Shown in pieces: positions 17,601-24,325 of a stretch of DNA of 64,000 nucleotides. Each line of letters starts with the position of its first letter. Within the stretch, counting starts at the first letter, position 1. A program made the translations under genes and the position numbers. The notes under the pieces are model-generated. The model searched no databases. It was not told the DNA's origin and saw nothing but the letters and a program-made list of their open reading frames with translations. Source of the stretch: Pseudolabrys sp035718275 (lineage in GTDB: Bacteria; Pseudomonadota; Alphaproteobacteria; Rhizobiales; Xanthobacteraceae); assembly GCA_035718275.1 (NCBI GenBank), contig DASTHI010000031.1, positions 1 through 64,000 on the forward strand, in the 5' to 3' direction.

Positions 17601-17806
17601 ACGATGTGGCAGGACGGCTGGATGCGCAGGCGCTGGCCACAGCCCAGCAGGCCGTCAACAGCTTCACGCCTGCGGCTCAGCCGCCGGAAGCGATTACGGT
17701 TTCTCCGCCGGCGGGCGGCTGGGACGGGCCGCCGCAGCCGACACATCAAAGGCAGAAGGCAGCCGGGCCACTCTCGCTCAGCGCGTTCAATTCAGGAAGG
17801 CTGTGA
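14693..17806 (+). CDS. PodJ-like polar localisation protein with Sel1 repeats
   Basis: About 1037 residues. The first ~600 are rich in charged helices with heptad-like spacing (repeats such as LQDRIEALTKTL, LEDRIGKLIERL), suggesting long coiled coils in the cytoplasm. One transmembrane helix follows at about 626-645 (LVIAASAAVIGVGVIHYGG). The periplasmic part is a Pro/Ser/Thr-rich linker and then four Sel1-like repeats (about 816-966; motifs such as AARWFERAASKG and AAEWFRKAAQHG). This order matches PodJ-type polarity factors of Rhizobiales, although Caulobacter PodJ also ends in a peptidoglycan-binding domain that is absent here. The N-terminus is uncertain: ATGs at 14636 and 14693 are both open, and the family's opening helix (PDAHEVAQRAVPQAGLPVEDW) begins shortly after the second. 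Confidence 0.8.
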   Translation: MRLGLPSSDREIRPDAHEVAQRAVPQAGLPVEDWPNTMIMQKGIAATRQQAPARTGNLHGGDFPDLQARLEQLAWRIEQIARAAPTTFAPEPEYPGTDHLSQSIRRLEQRLQEVAARLPDRWTTLARAVPDFDRAAAEFSEPRRALDDEDVLAQASAAFAPDPPNQSTQDIAAVLDCDAMLAPDTARPGTRSIEDEIGMLRNELGDIAYTLKEALPRHLVEAIESRLANVVQQMVQTGHSGSDRGPLGAVEKSITEIHETVRKLMPAEKLAGYNEAITALSQKIDLILAERDPATMHQLERSIAALREISSRVATNDTVGQISNRIQMLADRIDHLAIGSGSNDILANLQDRIEALTKTLSERSSLETAVPQRLEAVAQSLADSIGLLQNFRPDEAIAQHLEDRIGKLIERLDASGARLDQLQSIERGLTDLLAHMEGLSSSGDTASIRAEAATIESVKQEVSLSRTALESLHTRLGDLSDRLASIEREFRGDWWRFAGRGNEFRSRTGREQTDQAPPASQGLRISIPTSYGMRGGDDPRSSDDHPLEPGSGRPGGAGALAGGSNASLESARSKPTSAGKADFIAAARRAAQAAGHDGRDRKPRSESWHPDAENVTPPSRMMRRVKGLVIAASAAVIGVGVIHYGGGMFDFGVFESRNGGAANEQVELGAPEKDPESVVAVPSAQPSVAVTPKTDPKDVSESVDTALLAPPMLPNLTPAPPLASVPMSGDVSLQGKSNSSRNTPSILSAPAMNTPGVVAPPPGEVTGSVTALSRKNAKPDAQPPQTPAERLPTTQAPSERLPATIGSQRLRSAALSGDPAAAYEIAMRFVEGRGVPLNLEEAARWFERAASKGITPAQFRYASMLEKGQGVKKDLAAAQRLYIAAANKGHAKAMHNLAVLYAEGAEGRPDYATAAEWFRKAAQHGVADSQYNLGVLAARGLGTEKNLIEAYKWFALAAAQGDREAIRKRDDVAGRLDAQALATAQQAVNSFTPAAQPPEAITVSPPAGGWDGPPQPTHQRQKAAGPLSLSAFNSGRL

Positions 17807-17995
17807 GCCACGGCGGCAAATCCGTCGAGGACGTGATCTTCACCAAATTCATCGTTAAGTTTGCGTGCGGCACGGAGTTGTACACTCCTGTTCGCATCGC
17901 TGACGTTTGCGCGCGCCTCGGTGTTAGTTGCATATGGACAGCGTGAGCGACCGGCGGGCGAGCCGGCCGTCCGACTTAACATTTGGACAAGACGC

Positions 17996-18919
17996 TTGCA
18001 GATCTATCTTCCGATCGCCGATTTGCCGGTAAACGTGTTCCTTGTGCTCGGGATGGGGCTCGCGGTCGGGTACATTTCGGGCATGTTTGGAATTGGCGGC
18101 GGCTTTCTGATGACGCCGCTGCTGATTTTTATTGGAATTTCTCCGGCTGTAGCGGTAGCGACCGTCTCGAGCCACATCACCGCATCATCGTTCACAGGGG
18201 CAATAAACTACTGGCGGAAACGCGCAATCGACGTTGCGCTCGCAATGATGTTGCTCAGCGCGGGCATTGTGGGGACTGCAAGCGGCGTCTGGCTGTTCAC
18301 CGAGCTGCGCGCCCTTGATCAGCTCGATCTCGTCATTGGCCTTTCCTATGTCACGCTGCTGACCGCCGTCGGCGGCATGATGATCTACGAAAGCGTGTTT
18401 GCGGTCCTGCGCGCGCGCCGTGGCATGCCAGCAACCCTGCGCCGGCCCGGCAGCCACACCTGGGTCCATGGCCTACCATTCAAGCTTCGTTTCAAGCGAT
18501 CGAAAATCTACGTTTCCGCAATCCCCGTCTGGGCCATCGGATTTATCATCGGATTCGTCGGCGCGATCATGGGCATCGGAGGGGGATTCCTGCTGGTTCC
18601 CATGCTGATCTATGTCTTGCGCGTGCCGACGGCGACCGTGATCGGCACCTCGATGGTCCTCACATTGATCACGATGGCTTCCGCTACGGTGATGCATGCT
18701 GCCACCAATCACCTCGTCGATGCTGTGCTGGCCCTGATCCTCATGGTCGGAGGCGTTATCGGCGCGCAATTTGGGGCACGCATGGGTCAGAAGATGAGCG
18801 GCGAACGATTGCGTCTGCTGCTCGGTCTCCTGGTCTTCGCTGTCGGCCTGCGATTTGCCTACGAGCTCGTCGTCAAGCCGGAGGATCTCTATTCGCTTCG
18901 CTATCTGGGGACTGACTGA
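17996..18919 (+). CDS. TSUP family transporter (TauE/SafE)
   Basis: A 307-residue integral membrane protein of the TauE/SafE (TSUP) family, whose members export sulfite, sulfoacetate or related anions. Two inverted halves are evident, each with the GIGGGF signature (SGMFGIGGGFLMTPLL and AIMGIGGGFLLVPMLI), and about eight helices in total. The TTG start at 17996 (L-QIYLPIADLPVN) matches where family members begin; the open frame extends to 17861 but that part is not conserved-looking. Its TGA overlaps the ATG of the next gene by one base, so the two products are made together. Substrate is not determinable. Confidence 0.86.
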   Translation: MQIYLPIADLPVNVFLVLGMGLAVGYISGMFGIGGGFLMTPLLIFIGISPAVAVATVSSHITASSFTGAINYWRKRAIDVALAMMLLSAGIVGTASGVWLFTELRALDQLDLVIGLSYVTLLTAVGGMMIYESVFAVLRARRGMPATLRRPGSHTWVHGLPFKLRFKRSKIYVSAIPVWAIGFIIGFVGAIMGIGGGFLLVPMLIYVLRVPTATVIGTSMVLTLITMASATVMHAATNHLVDAVLALILMVGGVIGAQFGARMGQKMSGERLRLLLGLLVFAVGLRFAYELVVKPEDLYSLRYLGTD

Positions 18920-19695
18920 TGCGGCGGCTGGCACTCCTGCTCATCTGCGCGCTTCTGGCGGCGGGGGTCCGGCCGGCGGCCGCGGAGCGGCTGGTCGTCT
19001 CCTTGTCCAATCACCGGGTCGCGGTCACCTCGAATTTCGTTGGCGAAGAGCTGGTGCTCTTCGGCACCATCGAGCCAGATCGCGCAACGAGCCTGCTGCA
19101 TCCGCCGTACGATCTCGTGGTCACCGTCGCTGGCCCTCCACAGACGCTGCGCACGCGGCGCAAGCAACGTATGCTCGGCATCTGGGTCAATGTCGATTCG
19201 CGCGAATTCGTCGGCGTGCCCTCGTATCTGGCGGTCCTGAGCAACCGACCCGTCGGCGAGATCGCCAACCAGGATACGTTGCGCCGGCTGCAGATCGGGC
19301 TCGATTACTTTTTGCTGCGGCAAAGGATAGGTCCGGACGTCGCGGATACCGTTCCGGACGATCCGTTCCGCCGCGCCTTCGTGCGACTGAAGACTCAGCA
19401 GGGACTCTATCGTCAATCAGGCACGGGAGTGACTTTCCTGACTCCTGCGGTCTTCCGCGCATCTATACCCTTGCCGGCCGCGGTACCGACGGGCACCTAC
19501 GCCATCGATGTCGCATTGTTTTCCGACGGGCGGCTTGTCACCCGTACCAATTCGGCACTCGAAGTGATCAAGGCGGGATTCGAGCAATACGTGGCCGATG
19601 CGGCCCGCGATTATGGCCTGCTCTATGGAATCGCGACGGCGCTGATGGCGCTGCTCATCGGCTGGTTCGCCAGTGTCGTCTTCCGACGCGACTAG
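18919..19695 (+). CDS. TIGR02186 family alphaproteobacterial membrane-anchored protein
   Basis: A 258-residue protein with an N-terminal signal peptide (MRRLALLLICALLAAGVRPAAA), a beta-rich periplasmic region of about 190 residues, and a C-terminal transmembrane helix (LYGIATALMALLIGWFASVVF) with a short basic tail. This is the layout of the TIGR02186 family, found next to TSUP permeases in alphaproteobacteria; function is unknown. The ATG shares one base with the TGA of the TSUP gene. Its TAG stop is the complement of the pdeM stop: both use the same CTAG at 19692-19695, so the convergent genes abut exactly. A role in sulfur-anion export with the permease is inferred from the pairing. Confidence 0.84.
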   Translation: MRRLALLLICALLAAGVRPAAAERLVVSLSNHRVAVTSNFVGEELVLFGTIEPDRATSLLHPPYDLVVTVAGPPQTLRTRRKQRMLGIWVNVDSREFVGVPSYLAVLSNRPVGEIANQDTLRRLQIGLDYFLLRQRIGPDVADTVPDDPFRRAFVRLKTQQGLYRQSGTGVTFLTPAVFRASIPLPAAVPTGTYAIDVALFSDGRLVTRTNSALEVIKAGFEQYVADAARDYGLLYGIATALMALLIGWFASVVFRRD

Positions 19696-20450
19696 TCCGG
19701 CATGCAGCGCCTGGCCGCGAATCGGTAGAGCCGGTCATCTCCAAGAAGATGCGCATTGTAAGCTAGCGTGCCGAAAAGGTCGGCGAACGCCGCATGGCGC
19801 ACGTTGAGGCCGCCCGTGAAGGCGCCGAACGCGGGCATCACGATGCGTTCTGCATCTGCCGCAAAGCAGCGGCGGCTGACCGCGCGGCCGCGATGAGAGA
19901 CCCGGGCCACGGGGTGCAGATGACCGCTGATTTCTCCCGCCGCACCGGTCGGCAGGTGGCGAAACACCAGCCCGCCTGACATCATCCGATCGAGGAAAAC
20001 CCCGCCGATGCCGGTTGCGGGCTGCGGATCGTGATTGCCGGTGATCCAGACCCAATCGCGCCCGTACTGCATGCCGCGCAGATACTCGCGATCTATCTCT
20101 CCGAGGCGTGAGGGGCCGGCCCCATCGTGAAAACTGTCGCCGAGCGCGACGACGCACAGCGGCGCATAACGGCTGATCAGCCTGCCGAGACGGACGAGCG
20201 TCGCCGCCGTGTCATACGGCGGTAGCAACATGCCACGCGCGGCGAAGCTCGACCCTTTTTCGAGATGCAGGTCGGCAACCGCGAGAAGGCGTTGTTCAGG
20301 CCAGAATAACGCGCCTTCAGGATCGGCGAGAAGAGCGACGTCAGAAATCGAGATGTAATGGCCCAATCTGTCCCGGCTATCCCACTTGGCTGCCGAACCC
20401 GCTTCACGCCAGCCCGGCGATGCCGAAGGCTCGGGAGGGAATGAACTCAA
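19692..20450 (-). CDS. pdeM: Ligase-associated DNA damage response endonuclease PdeM (metallophosphoesterase)
   Basis: A 252-residue calcineurin-like phosphoesterase with the metal ligands in order: ADLHLEKG (D60, H62), GDSFHD (about 104), GNHDP (about 137) and GHLHP (about 175). PdeM homologues are metal-dependent DNA endonucleases/phosphodiesterases encoded with the Lhr-type helicase, an MBL-fold exonuclease and an ATP-dependent ligase, as here. Its ATG overlaps the helicase stop by four bases (ATGA), so it is translationally coupled and second in the operon. All metal-binding residues are present. The first ~30 residues look non-conserved, so a later start is possible, but coupling supports 20450. 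Confidence 0.9.
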   Translation of the reverse strand: MSSFPPEPSASPGWREAGSAAKWDSRDRLGHYISISDVALLADPEGALFWPEQRLLAVADLHLEKGSSFAARGMLLPPYDTAATLVRLGRLISRYAPLCVVALGDSFHDGAGPSRLGEIDREYLRGMQYGRDWVWITGNHDPQPATGIGGVFLDRMMSGGLVFRHLPTGAAGEISGHLHPVARVSHRGRAVSRRCFAADAERIVMPAFGAFTGGLNVRHAAFADLFGTLAYNAHLLGDDRLYRFAARRCMPD

Positions 20451-23017
20451 TGCATCGCCTCCTTGATCAATTCGTCCGCCGCTTCGGCGAGCAGTGCATC
20501 GGATGCTTCGCCGGAAATCGTCTCAATTCCGATCTCGAGCAGCACGGGAACTGAAAGCGGCGAGACATGATCAAGAGCCTTATGAACGATTCGGCCCCTG
20601 ATGCGCGAGAGCATTTCGCCGAGCCGCTTGATATCGAGGAGGCCGGTTGCCGCATCGGCACGCGCCGCGCGCAGCAAGACGTGGTCGGGCTGATGCTTGC
20701 GCAGCACGTCATAGACGAGATCTGTCGAGATCGTAAGCTGCCTGCGCGATTTTTCCTCGCCGGGAAATCGCTTCTCGATCAGGCCAGCGATAATGGCGCA
20801 ATTGCGGAACGTACGCTTCATGAGCGCCGAATCGGCAAGCCAGGCTTCGAGGTCATCGCCCAACATGTCCTGATCGAACAGCTGCGCCAGCGAAAAATCG
20901 CCGCGCGCAATGTGCAAGGCGGGATCGCCGAGGCTCCATATGGCTAAGGCGTACTCGTTTGCGACAAAGCCGAGCGGCCGCAACCGCGCGCGCTCCATGC
21001 GGCGCGTGAGCAGCATGCCCAAAGTCTGGTGCGCGAGACGTCCTTCGAATGGATAGCAAACGAGATAATACTTTGCAGCGCGGGGAAAGGTTTCGACCAG
21101 GAGATCGCCTGCTTTCGGCAAAAGCGAGCGCCATTGCTGGATCTCAAGCCACTCGCGAACCTGCTCGGGCAGCGCTCGCCAGGCCTCCGGTCTTGCAAGC
21201 AGCGCGCGCACGCGTCCCGCGAGATAGGTCGATAACGGGAATTTTCCGCCTTCGTAAGCCGGCACTTTCGGGTCGCTGGCATCCGCGCGGGAGACATAGG
21301 CTTCGTCTTCAACGAGCGCTTCATATCGGAGGATTTCGCCGGCGAACACGAACGTATCGCCTGGCGTCAGCGTTTCGATGAAGTATTCCTCCACTTGGCC
21401 AAGAAGCCGGCCGCCGCGCGGAACGACGGCACCACTGCGTCGTGACCTGACCAGCCGCACCTTGACCATGTCGGCTTCGACGATGGTGCCGACATTCATG
21501 CGATAGCGCTGCGCGACTCGCGGATGTGTGATTCTCCAGCGACCGTCCTTGCCTTGACGGATCTTGGCAAACCGCTCGTAAGCTTTAAGCGCGTATCCGC
21601 CGGTAGCCACGAAATCGAGCGTCGCATCGAAATCGGCGCGGCTGAGCGCTGCATAGGGTGCGGCAGTGCAGATTTCCCGGTGCAGCTCGTCTGCCACGAA
21701 GGGCTCTCCGACCGCGCGGCCCAGAACATGCTGCGCCAGCACATCGAGCGCACCGGTGCGCAAGGGCGGAGTATCCTGCGCATTTTCGGCAACCGCATCG
21801 ATTGCGGCGCGACATTCAAGAACCTCGAAACGGTTAGCTGGCACCAAAACCGCCTCGGAAGGCTCGTCGAGCCGGTGATTCGAGCGGCCGATCCGCTGCA
21901 GCAGGCGCGAACAGCCCTTCGGAGCCCCGACATTAATCACGAGATCGACGTCGCCCCAGTCGACGCCGAGATCAAGTGAGGATGTGCATACAACGCCGCG
22001 GATTTTCCCCGCCGCCATCGCATCCTCGACCCGGCGTCTCTGCGCGACATCGAGCGAACCGTGGTGCAGGGCAATGGCGAGATTGTCGTCGTTGGCGCGC
22101 CAAAGCTCCTGAAACAGGAATTCGGCCTGGCTGCGCGTGTTGACGAATACCAGCGTGGTTCGGTGCGCCTTGATGAGCGCATAGATTTCACCCAACGCGT
22201 GGCGGGCGGAATGGCCTGCCCATGGAAGATGCTCCCGGGTGTCGAGCATCGTCACCAGCGGCTGCGCCCCTGTTTCGGCGGTCACCAGGTCGGCGCGCAC
22301 TTCGCCTTCGGGCGGCTGCGGCACCAGAAAACGACGAAGATCGTCGGGTTCGGCAACCGTCGCCGAGAGGCCAACCGTGGTCATATTCGGCGCGAGCGCG
22401 AACAGGCGCGCCAGCCCGAGAGAGAGCAGATCGCCGCGCTTGGAAGTGACCAGCGAATGCAACTCGTCCAGCACAACTCGCCTGAGGCTGCCAAACATGA
22501 ACGGCGCATCCGCGCTCGCCAGCAGCAAGGCCAACTGCTCGGGCGTTGTGAGAAGGATGTCGGGCGGATTGCGGCGCTGACGCTGGCGCTTGGAAGTGGG
22601 GGTGTCGCCGGTGCGGGTCTCCAGGCGCAATGGCAGACTCATTTCGCGGACCGGAATTTCCAGATTGCGGGCGATGTCGACTGCCAGCGCCTTCAGCGGC
22701 GAGATGTACAACGTGTGCAGTCCACCTCCGCGACGGAGATCGCGGCCAGCGGAGAAAAGCCTTGGTCGCTCGCGTCGTCCCAGCGATCGTTCCCCGGGCG
22801 ACAGCGACTCGTACAACTCGACCAGCGTCGGCAAAAAGCCCGCAAGCGTCTTGCCGCCTCCGGTTGGCGCGATGAGCAGCACCGAACGGCCCGCGCGCGC
22901 CTTGGCGAGAAGTTCGAGTTGATGCGCACGTGGCGTCCAGGCCCGATCGGCAAACCAGCGGCCAAAGACCTCGGGCAAAGACGGAGTCGTATCGAACAAA
23001 TCGCGCGCGGGTTCCAT
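20447..23017 (-). CDS. lhr: Ligase-associated DNA damage response DEXH-box helicase (Lhr-Core type)
   Basis: An 856-residue ATP-dependent 3'-5' helicase of the Lhr family. Walker A is PTGGGKT (51-57), the DEXH box is DELH (184-187), TTPEQLALLL precedes it, and motif VI is QRIGRSNHR. After the RecA-like pair come the winged-helix and Lhr-Core C-terminal domains; the length is that of the short ligase-associated class, not full-length Lhr (about 1500 residues). It is first in an operon with pdeM and diverges from the exonuclease-ligase pair across 279 bases, so all four partners are present and intact. The set is expected to process damaged DNA ends. The start at 23017 directly precedes the conserved fold. 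Confidence 0.92.
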   Translation of the reverse strand: MEPARDLFDTTPSLPEVFGRWFADRAWTPRAHQLELLAKARAGRSVLLIAPTGGGKTLAGFLPTLVELYESLSPGERSLGRRERPRLFSAGRDLRRGGGLHTLYISPLKALAVDIARNLEIPVREMSLPLRLETRTGDTPTSKRQRQRRNPPDILLTTPEQLALLLASADAPFMFGSLRRVVLDELHSLVTSKRGDLLSLGLARLFALAPNMTTVGLSATVAEPDDLRRFLVPQPPEGEVRADLVTAETGAQPLVTMLDTREHLPWAGHSARHALGEIYALIKAHRTTLVFVNTRSQAEFLFQELWRANDDNLAIALHHGSLDVAQRRRVEDAMAAGKIRGVVCTSSLDLGVDWGDVDLVINVGAPKGCSRLLQRIGRSNHRLDEPSEAVLVPANRFEVLECRAAIDAVAENAQDTPPLRTGALDVLAQHVLGRAVGEPFVADELHREICTAAPYAALSRADFDATLDFVATGGYALKAYERFAKIRQGKDGRWRITHPRVAQRYRMNVGTIVEADMVKVRLVRSRRSGAVVPRGGRLLGQVEEYFIETLTPGDTFVFAGEILRYEALVEDEAYVSRADASDPKVPAYEGGKFPLSTYLAGRVRALLARPEAWRALPEQVREWLEIQQWRSLLPKAGDLLVETFPRAAKYYLVCYPFEGRLAHQTLGMLLTRRMERARLRPLGFVANEYALAIWSLGDPALHIARGDFSLAQLFDQDMLGDDLEAWLADSALMKRTFRNCAIIAGLIEKRFPGEEKSRRQLTISTDLVYDVLRKHQPDHVLLRAARADAATGLLDIKRLGEMLSRIRGRIVHKALDHVSPLSVPVLLEIGIETISGEASDALLAEAADELIKEAMH

Positions 23018-23179
23018 AATGAGTCAATGCCCGGCAACGACGACGAAACGCAGGACCGGCAATCTTTTCTCCACTCGTTTGGCGGCAAAATCGAGACTGA
23101 ACGGCTTCAGACCGCAGCGCACGCCCGTTCGAAAACGCCGATGCTCGGCCGAGGAAAGCAAGATCGGGACCACCCCTCC

Positions 23180-23211
23180 ATATTGTCACGCCTGAATATT
23201 GTCACGCCTGA
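23180..23211. repeat. Perfect 16-bp tandem repeat between the two repair operons
   Basis: ATATTGTCACGCCTGA occurs twice without a gap (23180-23195 and 23196-23211). It lies about 86 bases before the exonuclease start and 163 bases before the helicase start, inside the only shared control region. The repeat is exact, so it is either a very recent duplication or a two-site operator. Confidence 0.75.
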
Positions 23212-23296
23212 GCCCATGCAGGCGACCCCGCGTTCGGTCAAGCGAGCCTTTGCGCGTCAGCGGTGACAAGCGCGGACGAGAGATTATCTAACTGCA

Positions 23297-24325
23297 ATGC
23301 GCCCTGAAGACATTCTGGTGCGAACAGCGTCGGGCCTGTGCTGCAAGCCCGGCGGCTTCTACATCGATCCTACTCGGCCGGTGCAGAAGGCCCTCGTGAC
23401 CCACGCCCATTCCGACCACGCACGCGCGGGGCACGGCGCCGTTCTGGCAACCCGGGAGACTCTCGACATCATGCGGCTGCGGTACGGAGAGAACTTTGCC
23501 GGCCGCACCCAGGCCGTTGGCTATGGCGAAACGGTCACACTCGACGGAGCGCGCGTCAGCTTTCATCCTGCCGGCCATGTGCTTGGCTCGGCGCAGATCC
23601 GTGTCGAGTGCAATGGCTTTCGCGCGGTCGCTTCCGGCGACTACAAGGACATGCCGGACCCGACCTGCGCACCTTTCGAGCTCCTGTCCTGCGACGTCTT
23701 CATCACCGAGGCCACGTTCGGCCTTCCCGTTTTCCGCCACCACGACGCTGACGGGGAAATCGCGAAACTGCTGCGCTCGATCGCGCAATTTCCCGAGCGC
23801 GCCCATCTGGTGGGCGCCTATTCGCTCGGCAAAGCGCAGCGCCTCATGGCGATGCTCCGCGCCGCCGGTTTCGAACAGACGATCTACATGCACGGTGCGC
23901 TGGAAAGCGTCACCCGGTACTACCAAAGCCGCGGCATCGATCTCGGCCCGGTAGAACTCGCCCGCGAAGCAAAGAATGCCGATTTTCGCGGAGCGATCGT
24001 CATTTGTCCTCCAACCGCGATGGGCGAGGTGTGGTCGCGACGATTTCCCGATCCGGTCGTCGCCTTCGCCTCCGGCTGGATGCGCGTGCGCGCGCGTGCG
24101 CGCCAGCGCGGCGTGACGTTCCCGCTCGTCATCTCCGATCACGCCGACTGGGACGGACTTACGGCGACGATTTCCGCCACCGGCGCCTCGGAAATATGGA
24201 TCACGCACGGGCAGGAGGATGCGCTGGTGCATTGGTGCCGCACCAGTGGTCTGAATGCCCGCCCTCTCGATATCGTCGGGTATGGCGATGAAGAGGAGAG
24301 CGAAGTTGCGGACGGCAACCCATGA
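23297..24325 (+). CDS. Ligase-associated DNA damage response exonuclease (MBL fold)
   Basis: A 342-residue metallo-beta-lactamase-fold nuclease related to the beta-CASP SNM1/CPSF73 group. The metal motif THAHSDH (residues 35-41, with H36, H38, D40, H41) is intact; PAGHVLGSAQIRVE gives the next histidine and SGDYKD the following aspartate. The C-terminal FPLVISDHADWDGL block is also characteristic. It is expected to trim damaged DNA ends before ligation. Its TGA overlaps the ligase ATG by four bases (ATGA), so the two are translationally coupled. It is transcribed divergently from the lhr-pdeM pair. The start at 23297 agrees with the family's MRPEDxLVRT-type opening. Confidence 0.91.
   Translation: MRPEDILVRTASGLCCKPGGFYIDPTRPVQKALVTHAHSDHARAGHGAVLATRETLDIMRLRYGENFAGRTQAVGYGETVTLDGARVSFHPAGHVLGSAQIRVECNGFRAVASGDYKDMPDPTCAPFELLSCDVFITEATFGLPVFRHHDADGEIAKLLRSIAQFPERAHLVGAYSLGKAQRLMAMLRAAGFEQTIYMHGALESVTRYYQSRGIDLGPVELAREAKNADFRGAIVICPPTAMGEVWSRRFPDPVVAFASGWMRVRARARQRGVTFPLVISDHADWDGLTATISATGASEIWITHGQEDALVHWCRTSGLNARPLDIVGYGDEEESEVADGNP

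Noticed and set aside
23099..23113. SOS-like GAAC-N7-GACC in the repair control region
   Set aside because: One of the eight fixed bases does not match, and no second copy is nearby; kept as a remark only.
22188..23189. Long minus-strand frame (333 codons) inside lhr
   Set aside because: It is out of frame with the intact helicase gene whose motifs are unambiguous, and it is rich in Arg, Ala and Gly as expected of a shadow frame.
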